Shown here in pieces: positions 6,676-11,447 of a stretch of DNA of 11,447 bases. The position numbers and the translations under genes are program-made. The stretch is from an uncultured Planctomycetaceae bacterium. Its GTDB lineage: Bacteria; Planctomycetota; Planctomycetia; Planctomycetales; Planctomycetaceae. The DNA lies in assembly GCA_903898975.1 (NCBI GenBank), contig CAIUHT010000979.1, positions 1 to 11,447 on the forward strand, written 5' to 3'. Within the stretch, counting starts at the first letter, position 1, and each line of letters starts with the position of its first letter. Below the pieces are notes generated by a model. It did not search any database, was not told the origin of the DNA, and worked only from the letters and a program-made list of their open reading frames with translations.

Positions 6676-7761
6676 TCACTTCGCCGGGGGGAGGTGGTAC
6701 CCCTCGCGATTCACCCGGATGCGGTACAGGCTCTTCCCCGCCGTGATGTACAGCAGGTTCGCGTCCTTCCCCCGGGCGAAGCCGACGTTGGTCGGCACTT
6801 CGGTCGGCAAATACGCCAGCTCCTTCCCCTCGGGCGAGTAGACGCAGATGCCCGGGCGGTTTTCGGCCCGCACGGCGACCCACAGGTTCCCCTCGCGGTC
6901 CACGGTCAGCCCGTCGGGACCATCCTGCGGCGTGTAATCCACCAGGACCTTGCGGAACTTCGCCGTCCCCTCCGGAGCCAGGTCGTACGCCAGCAGCGCC
7001 ATGAACCCCTTCCGCAACGGGGTGGTCACCTTGTCGGCCTGGGTGGCTGTCCCCTTGTCGAGCCGCTCGATCGCTGTCGTCCCATTCTCGTTGCTCACCA
7101 CATACAGCGTTTTCTGGTCGGGCGAGATCGCCACCCCGTTCGGCTTGCCCGCGTCGGTCACCACGCGGTGCAGCGTCCCGTCGGTGTCGAGACGGTAAAC
7201 CGCCTGCACTCCCTGGTCGATCGGCTCGTGCCCCAGGTAGCGGGGATCGCTGAAGTAAACGCGTCCCCGCTCGTCGATCGCGATGTCGTTGGGTGAATTC
7301 AGCGGCCGGCCCTGGTACAGCCCCGCGATGATGTGCGTCTTCCCGGTGGCGAGATCGGTGCGGGTGACCCGCCGGCCTCCGAAGTCGGCCCCCTCGGCGA
7401 CCACCATCCGGCCCCGGGCGTCGAACTTGATCCCATTCGACATCCCGCTGGGACTGCGGTAAATGACCGTCTTGCCCGTGGTCGGGTCAAACCGCCAGAT
7501 GTGCCCCGCCTCGATCGCCCCCTGCTCATCGCGGGCGACGTGCGAGAAGGTGATCTCGCTGAAGTAGACCTGCCCATCGGGGGCGACGGCGACCCCCTCG
7601 GTCAGCACCCGCCCCTCGAACAGTTTTTCGAGCTTGGCGTCGGGGAGCAGCAGGGGGCCGGCCTGGGCCCATGCGGCACCTGGGGCCAGCCCCAGGGCCC
7701 CCGCGGCGAGTGACAACGGAACCACCAGCAACCACCACCGGGAGAGCGCACGACCGGGCAT
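6676..7761 (-). CDS. Secreted SMP-30/gluconolactonase/LRE-like protein
   Basis: This 361-residue protein is a probable exported six-bladed beta-propeller of the SMP-30/gluconolactonase group, whose members include metal-dependent sugar lactonases. A signal peptide is clear: RALSRWW, hydrophobic core LLVVPLSLAAGALGL, and a likely cut after Ala32 (AWA|QA). Family metal-site candidates are Glu55 (LTEGVAVAPDG), Asn158 (NSPNDIAID), Asn208 (GKPNGVAIS) and Asp283 (DGPDGLTVD). Repeated D.xG.[VL][YW] strand patterns (DGQVYFSE, RGRVYFSDP, EGNLWVAV) mark the blades. The ATG at 7761 is preferred: GAGG lies 6 bases upstream and the signal peptide begins directly. A GTG at 7794 would add 11 residues without a ribosome-binding site. 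The substrate is not known, and Planctomycetota often carry many such paralogues. It is convergent with the gene at 5695. Confidence 0.88.
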   Translation of the reverse strand: MPGRALSRWWLLVVPLSLAAGALGLAPGAAWAQAGPLLLPDAKLEKLFEGRVLTEGVAVAPDGQVYFSEITFSHVARDEQGAIEAGHIWRFDPTTGKTVIYRSPSGMSNGIKFDARGRMVVAEGADFGGRRVTRTDLATGKTHIIAGLYQGRPLNSPNDIAIDERGRVYFSDPRYLGHEPIDQGVQAVYRLDTDGTLHRVVTDAGKPNGVAISPDQKTLYVVSNENGTTAIERLDKGTATQADKVTTPLRKGFMALLAYDLAPEGTAKFRKVLVDYTPQDGPDGLTVDREGNLWVAVRAENRPGICVYSPEGKELAYLPTEVPTNVGFARGKDANLLYITAGKSLYRIRVNREGYHLPPAK

Positions 7762-8131
7762 GACAGGCCTCGCAAGTTGAGGGACAAAGGGCACAACAGG
7801 GGAGAAACTCGTGGCGCTTCAAAGAGCCAGCGTGACCTTATGGCCCCCCCGGTCTCGGAACAAGCGAGGAGCCGGGCCCGCGCCAATGCTGCGAGTGAAC
7901 CTGGGGGCGACAACCCGGGTGAGACTCCGGCAGAACTGGCGGGATTTGTGCGGGTTGTGCCGGGGTGGGAAGTCGGTTCGACCGGTCGCAACACCACAGC
8001 TTTCGCCCCGGTTTGGTGAAGATTGGGCAGTTGCGGGTCTGATTGACATTCCCTTGGTGTGCCGATATGTTCCGGGCCGCCCAAGTCTTTGCACGTGTGT
8101 GTAGCTGGGCCTTCGCGGACATCTTTTAAGA
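7762..8131. other. Divergent spacer between the SMP-30 and amidinotransferase genes
   Basis: About 370 bases lie between two divergent genes. The plus-strand side holds the promoter annotated at 8043-8071. On the minus strand only a weak TTGAAG-like box was seen, with a poor partner. No gene is supported: the frames here are short, overlap in several phases and carry no motif. Confidence 0.55.
8043..8071 (+). promoter_or_regulatory. Sigma70-type promoter for the amidinotransferase gene
   Basis: A perfect -35 box TTGACA (8043-8048), a 17-base spacer, and a -10 box TATGTT (8066-8071, 4 of 6 consensus) lie upstream of the gene at 8132. Transcription would begin near 8078, giving a leader of about 54 bases. 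It is the best promoter match found in the window. Confidence 0.65.
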
Positions 8132-9187
8132 ATGGTTGAGCCGATGATCTCTCGAATCTGGTCTGTCAATGAATGGGGCCCCCTGCAGGAGATTATCCTG
8201 GGGAGTCCGGCTGGGGCGTTATTGCCCTCGATGGCCGATGTCTCGCAGCGGAATTTTGACCGCCTGTCAGCCGCCGAGGCCGCCCTCACGGTGTGTGGTC
8301 CGATGCCCGCCCAGGTCATCGAAGAGACCCACGAAGATCTGGATGGCCTGGAGTCGACCCTGCATCAGTTTGGGGTGGTGGTGCACCGGGCCGAGGGGCT
8401 GAACGGGACCGATCCGGTCCATTCCCCGCACTGGGTCGCCGAGGCCGAAAGTGCCATCAACATCCGCGATATCACGCTGATTCATGGGGATCTCGTGATC
8501 GATGCCCCGACCCCCACGCGGGGCCGGCAGTTCGAGACGTTTGCTGTGCGCGACCTGCTGTCGCAGACCGCGCAGGGCCCCCAGTGGCTGGTGGCTCCAC
8601 CCCGGCCGCGGCTGCTCGACGCCAGTTACGACCTCGACCGTCCCCGGGGTTTGAACGAGGTGGAACCGTTGTTTGACGCCGCCAACTGCGTCCGGCTGGG
8701 GCGGGATGTGATCATCGACATCAACAACACGGCGAACCAGATGGGGGCCCAGTGGCTGCAGCGGGTGCTCGACTGGCACCATGGCGCGGGGGTGGTGCGA
8801 GTGCACCCGGTCTCGCTCTCTCCCGACCATATCGACGTGATTGTCGTGCCGTTGTGCGAGGGGACCGCGCTGTACAACCCCAAGTACGTCGACCCCCAAC
8901 AACTCCCCGCCTGCCTGCAGGGCTGGAACCTGGTTCCCGCGCCGCCGATGGTCCCGCAGGTCTATCTGACGGGCAGCCCCAAGGCGTCCAACTGGATTGG
9001 CCTGAATGTGCTGGTCATCAACGGGGAAGAGCGGACGGTGATTGTCGAAGAGCGGCAGACCAACCTGCTGCGGCTGCTCGAGCGATTGGGCTTCCACCCC
9101 ATCCCGGTCCGCTGGCGGCATGGCCGGTCATGGGGTGGCGCGTTCCACTGCGTGACCCTCGACGTGCATCGCCTGGGCACTCTGTAA
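8132..9187 (+). CDS. Amidinotransferase, GATM/StrB1/SxtG-like pentein fold
   Basis: This 351-residue enzyme belongs to the amidinotransferases that move an amidino group, normally from arginine, to an amine such as glycine or an inosamine, through a Cys-amidino intermediate. The catalytic set known from human glycine amidinotransferase is present: Asp113 (NIRDITL), Asp182 (LFDAANCVRLGRD), His233 (DHIDVIV) and the nucleophile Cys340 in GGAFHCVTLD. SNWIGLNVLV (286-295) and the RLGTL C-terminus also match that family. The usual GGGFHC reads GGAFHC. No signal peptide is seen, so it is probably cytoplasmic. An alternative start is Met5 (8144); both lack a good ribosome-binding site. A strong promoter sits at 8043-8071. 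No polyketide, peptide-synthetase or aminoglycoside gene is visible around it, so the acceptor amine is unknown; guanidinoacetate, an osmolyte precursor or a specialised metabolite are all possible. Confidence 0.9.
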   Translation: MVEPMISRIWSVNEWGPLQEIILGSPAGALLPSMADVSQRNFDRLSAAEAALTVCGPMPAQVIEETHEDLDGLESTLHQFGVVVHRAEGLNGTDPVHSPHWVAEAESAINIRDITLIHGDLVIDAPTPTRGRQFETFAVRDLLSQTAQGPQWLVAPPRPRLLDASYDLDRPRGLNEVEPLFDAANCVRLGRDVIIDINNTANQMGAQWLQRVLDWHHGAGVVRVHPVSLSPDHIDVIVVPLCEGTALYNPKYVDPQQLPACLQGWNLVPAPPMVPQVYLTGSPKASNWIGLNVLVINGEERTVIVEERQTNLLRLLERLGFHPIPVRWRHGRSWGGAFHCVTLDVHRLGTL

Positions 9188-9195
9188 GCCACGGG

Positions 9196-9252
9196 CACTG
9201 GCCCAGTGGCAAACGCGCAGGCTGTTCCCCGTGTTGGATTTTGGCCACTGGG
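9196..9252. terminator. Overlapping inverted repeats after the amidinotransferase
   Basis: CACTGG (9196-9201) and CCAGTG (9203-9208) form a tight inverted repeat. CCCAGTGGC (9202-9210) is also a perfect complement of GCCACTGGG (9244-9252) across a 33-base loop, so the middle element could pair either way. It begins 9 bases after the stop codon. There is no T-tract, so a terminator role is uncertain. Confidence 0.3.
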
Positions 9253-9478
9253 TGCTTTGCGCGCTGGGCCATCCGCGCACCGAGCAACATGGCTGCGGTG
9301 CGGAACGAGACGCGCGGGCGCAGCGAGCTCGCGGGCTCTTGTTCTGCGCAGCTGCCACTGTGCATTGGCAGGGGTGAATTCTGCAGCGCCGGTGCGGAGG
9401 TGCCTGCTCGCACGGGAGGCGGGTGCGCGCTGGTGAGGCGGCCGGGCCAGCGCATTTTCTCTTGAGAAAGGAACCGTC

Positions 9479-9910
9479 ATGTTGGGATGGGATTCGATCG
9501 AGACCCCCACCTCGGGGGTGCGGGTGTTGGTTTACATTGGCGTGCTGGGGGTCGTTGGAGTTTTGGGGGATCTCGCCGTGGCGTGGTGGGCCAAGACTGG
9601 TGGTTCGAAGTGGTTTGCCGTGGGGGCGGTGTGCTGGGTCACCAGCCTGTGGATGTTGGGCCTGTTGCTGCGCAGTCCCGAGCGGTCGCTGAGCCACCTC
9701 ACCGTCCTCATCACGGTCATTCACGTGCTGCTGGTGGTCGTGGTCGAGAATGCGTATCTCGCCCGCTGGCCGGCCCGGCATGAATGGCTGGGAATCATCC
9801 TGGGACTGCTGGCCGTACTGCTCCTGGAGACTCACCAGGCCGAAGACCCGGCTCCGGAAGCCCCCGCTGCCGCCGTACAACTCCCCGACACCTCCCAGCG
9901 CACCCCCTGA
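9479..9910 (+). CDS. Small four-helix membrane protein, SMR-like layout
   Basis: This 143-residue protein was not recognised with certainty. Four hydrophobic segments lie near 14-37, 45-64, 72-94 and 102-118, followed by a Pro/Ala/Glu-rich polar tail (119-143). Size and order resemble small multidrug resistance and EamA-type half-transporters: GVLGDLAVAWW then a short GGSKW loop and VTSLWMLGLLLR recall the EmrE TM1-TM2 unit, and EWLGIILGLLAVLLL recalls its TM4. The essential TM1 glutamate of EmrE is absent; Asp31 in TM1 and Glu90 in TM3 are the only acidic residues in helices. A good ribosome-binding site, AAAGGA (9467-9472), lies 6 bases before the ATG. It stands alone, 291 bases after the amidinotransferase. 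The transporter link is a pattern-based guess; an unknown membrane protein is the safe call. Confidence 0.72.
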   Translation: MLGWDSIETPTSGVRVLVYIGVLGVVGVLGDLAVAWWAKTGGSKWFAVGAVCWVTSLWMLGLLLRSPERSLSHLTVLITVIHVLLVVVVENAYLARWPARHEWLGIILGLLAVLLLETHQAEDPAPEAPAAAVQLPDTSQRTP

Positions 9911-10189
9911 CCCACACTGGTCTCCGGGAGAGTGGATCAGCATCTCCAGCGTGATCGCCCGCAACATTGTGCGGGGAACAGATTCGTGCCGGTCGCATTG
10001 GCCACCGGTCTCGACATTCGCTTCGACTTGTCCCGCGTCACCGACCGCGGCGGCTGCCGTTGCGAGTGGCCGCTGGGCATTTGAGTCTGTAAGTCACAAG
10101 GTTCCCAGATTCTTTTCCTTACGCTCCTCCAGGCGCCCGCGGCAGAGGCCGCACTGCTCCCGTGGAGCAAGCCAATCCAAGGTGATGAG
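9911..10189. other. Spacer upstream of the SET-domain gene
   Basis: I see no gene in this stretch. A short imperfect hairpin just after the preceding stop (TCTCC 9921-9925 with GGAGA 9927-9931, flanked by CCAC and GTGG) might end transcription. AAGG at 10179-10182 is a Shine-Dalgarno-like site for the ATG at 10190. Confidence 0.45.
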
Positions 10190-10255
10190 ATGCGCATGCA
10201 TTCGTGGACCTCTTCGTAATGTCAAATCGCCGGGTCAGCCCGGCACGGAAATGGT
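10190..10255 (+). pseudogene. 5' end of the SET gene, interrupted by an in-frame TAA
   Basis: From an ATG at 10190 with AAGG 7 bases before it, the frame reads MRMHSWTSS, then TAA (10217-10219), then CQIAGSARHGNGV straight into the SET gene annotated from 10256. GSARHGNGVWCIAP is what the start of a SET domain normally looks like: the G-x-G motif followed by hydrophobic residues and GE. Coding homology therefore seems to extend upstream of the first in-frame start codon after the stop. A second ATG (10219) overlaps the TAA as TAATG but lies in another frame and ends after 19 codons. This may be a nonsense mutation, a sequencing error, stop readthrough or a frameshift. Confidence 0.55.
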
Positions 10256-10717
10256 GTGTGGTGCATAGCTCCGATTGAATTGGGAGAGGTAGTTATCATT
10301 TGGGGCGGGAAGGTCTGGACTCACCGGGAGATTGAGGAGTTGGCTCCGGGATATCCGCGGATGGCCACGCACATTTGCATGGTGGCCCCTGGTCTTTTTC
10401 TGGGGCCAATAGAGCCCCAGCACCTGGCGACTGACCTCGATACTTCGGAAGTCGTCAATCATTCCTGTCGTCCCAACCTGGGGGTGCAGGGGCAGGTTGT
10501 GCTGGTGGCGCGGCGGGCGATCGCGGTTGGCGAGGAGCTGACTTACGACTACGAGACGACCGACACCGAGGGGATGTGGTTCGAGTGCCGGTGCGGTGTG
10601 CCCGAGTGCCAAGGGATTATTGACGGGCAGTCCTGGAAGCGGCCGGAATGGCGAGAGGCGAACGCCGGCTACCTGTCGTGGAATGTGCTCGAGACAGTTC
10701 GCCGGGCCGGGGTTTGA
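10256..10717 (+). CDS. SET-domain protein (probable lysine methyltransferase), possibly 5'-truncated
   Basis: As read from the GTG at 10256, this is a 153-residue SET-domain protein, a family that methylates protein lysines using SAM. Visible motifs are GEVVIIWGGKV (10-20), NHSCRPN (68-74), which forms the SAM pocket and pseudoknot, and GEELTYDYE (92-100) with the catalytic Tyr region (Tyr97 and Tyr99). A post-SET-like FECRCGVPEC (109-118) follows; Cys71, Cys111, Cys113 and Cys118 could bind zinc. No signal peptide or other domain is present, so this is a minimal cytoplasmic SET protein. The start is doubtful: the G-x-G motif of SET-N (HGNGV) lies just upstream of the GTG, beyond which the frame meets a TAA at 10217. 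GGAA (10247-10250) is a weak ribosome-binding site for the GTG. The substrate is unknown. Confidence 0.82.
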   Translation: MWCIAPIELGEVVIIWGGKVWTHREIEELAPGYPRMATHICMVAPGLFLGPIEPQHLATDLDTSEVVNHSCRPNLGVQGQVVLVARRAIAVGEELTYDYETTDTEGMWFECRCGVPECQGIIDGQSWKRPEWREANAGYLSWNVLETVRRAGV

Positions 10718-11025
10718 GCCTTCGGCCGGCGTCCGCAGTGCGATGTTCAAGTTGCCGTCACGCACAGCCCCGGCCTGCGAGCGGAGACCACCACACCGCT
10801 GGTCCATGGCGAGGCGAGCACTCTTGGCGGGCACCGGTCGGCTGTCCCGGGAGGCCCGCCCCCGCGCGGCCGCATGCGTGCGGCGATTTTCGCACATCCC
10901 CCGACCCCCGCAGGGGACCGGAGGGGCGTTGGTGGATGTGGTCTGGTACATTCAAGTCTCACTCTCGGGCCGATTCCGGATGGGTCGCGATCGGCCGGGT
11001 TTGGGTCTCTTCCTTCGAGTTCGGC
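10718..11025. other. Spacer between the SET and T2SS F-domain genes
   Basis: No gene is supported in these 308 bases; open frames on both strands lack motifs and overlap one another. It contains the hairpin at 10869-10890. A weak extended -10-like TGGTACATT (10944-10952) lies about 75 bases before the next start. Confidence 0.5.
10869..10890 (+). terminator. Possible intrinsic terminator after the SET gene
   Basis: GCCGCA (10869-10874) pairs perfectly with TGCGGC (10879-10884) around a TGCG tetraloop, followed by GATTTT. Stem and short T-run fit a modest Rho-independent terminator, but it lies about 150 bases past the SET stop codon. Confidence 0.35.
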
Positions 11026-11447
11026 ATGCCCCCGGCGTTGTCTACGGCCGATCTGCTGGCGTTCAATGATGAACTGTCGGCACTTGTCGCCGCCGGTCTC
11101 CCTCTTCCCCAGGGACTGGCGGGACTGGTCCGCCGTCGCGGTGCGCTGGGCCAGTTGGCCGAGCGGTTGCAGACCCGCCTCCAGCAGGGGGAATCGCTCA
11201 CCGCCGCCCTCGAGCAGGAACGCCCCGGCGTGCCTGCCGAATATGCGGCGGTCGTCCGCGCCGGGGAGCGGGCGGGCCGACTTCCGGTCGCCCTTCACAG
11301 CCTCGCCACCCTCGGCAGTGAGATGCTGCAGATTCGCCGACTGCTGGCGACCGCCCTGCGGCCCGCGCTGCTGGTGCTGCTGGTCGCCTACGTCCTGACC
11401 ATGCTGGTGGGGGCCGACCTGGTCCGCCGGTACCTGCAGACCTTTGA
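11026..11447 (+). CDS. Type II secretion F-domain (GspF/PilC-like) protein, partial
   Basis: The frame from the ATG at 11026 stays open to the window end (140 codons seen) and encodes the start of a type II secretion/type IV pilus F domain, the inner-membrane platform component. Signature features are DELSALVAAGLPLPQGL (15-31), the GESLTAAL segment (55-62), PAEYAAVVRAGERAGRLPVAL (70-90), and a first transmembrane helix near 112-130 (RPALLVLLVAYVLTMLVGA). Canonical GspF has two such F domains and about 400 residues; whether a second copy follows cannot be seen. The N-terminus is short, with the F domain starting almost at once, unlike longer GspF proteins. Only a weak GAG precedes the ATG. The secretion ATPase and pseudopilin partners would lie beyond the window, if present. 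Confidence 0.82.
   Translation, partial: MPPALSTADLLAFNDELSALVAAGLPLPQGLAGLVRRRGALGQLAERLQTRLQQGESLTAALEQERPGVPAEYAAVVRAGERAGRLPVALHSLATLGSEMLQIRRLLATALRPALLVLLVAYVLTMLVGADLVRRYLQTF

Noticed and set aside
8267..9121. 284-codon minus-strand frame within the amidinotransferase gene
   Set aside because: It is antisense to a gene with all catalytic residues intact, and its composition is that of a shadow frame.
10235..10951. 238-codon minus-strand frame covering the SET gene
   Set aside because: The plus strand carries diagnostic SET motifs (NHSCRPN, GEELTYDYE, CxCG); the minus-strand product matches nothing recognisable.

Overview
The window is a GC-rich bacterial chromosomal segment that most resembles Planctomycetota. 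This is an inference from the gene mix: a secreted SMP-30 family protein, Gly/Pro-rich lipoprotein and membrane-anchored beta-rich proteins with repeated transthyretin-like modules, a small SET-domain protein, and single genes with generous spacers and often weak Shine-Dalgarno sequences. No rRNA, tRNA, CRISPR array or transposase was seen.

Layout. 1-2057 (+): an aldo/keto reductase and an RlmB/TrmH-type rRNA 2'-O-methyltransferase, separated by a C-tract repeat that can form a G-quadruplex on the minus strand. 2129-2887 (-): a FabG-like short-chain dehydrogenase, convergent with the methyltransferase. 3187-3681 (+): an unknown four-helix membrane protein. 3682-4256: a long spacer with an AT-rich island and a palindrome. 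4257-6471 (+): two tandem paralogous exported proteins, one a lipoprotein and one with a membrane anchor. They are diverged along most of their length, yet share a perfect 96-bp 3' end that stops exactly at the stop codon. The spacer between them is rich in inverted repeats. A strong hairpin follows the second gene.

6676-7761 (-): a secreted SMP-30/gluconolactonase-like beta-propeller. 8132-9187 (+): a GATM-like amidinotransferase with an intact catalytic set, preceded by a good sigma70-type promoter. 9479-9910 (+): a small four-helix membrane protein with an SMR-like layout. 10256-10717 (+): a SET-domain protein whose conserved N-terminus continues upstream across an in-frame TAA. 11026-end (+): the start of a type II secretion F-domain (GspF/PilC-like) protein, cut by the window edge.

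Most genes look like independent units rather than one pathway. The only clear functional pairing is the 4257/5695 paralogue pair. No complete known multi-gene system is present. The best candidates for something new are the homogenised paralogue pair with its structured spacer, the interrupted SET gene, and the stand-alone amidinotransferase.
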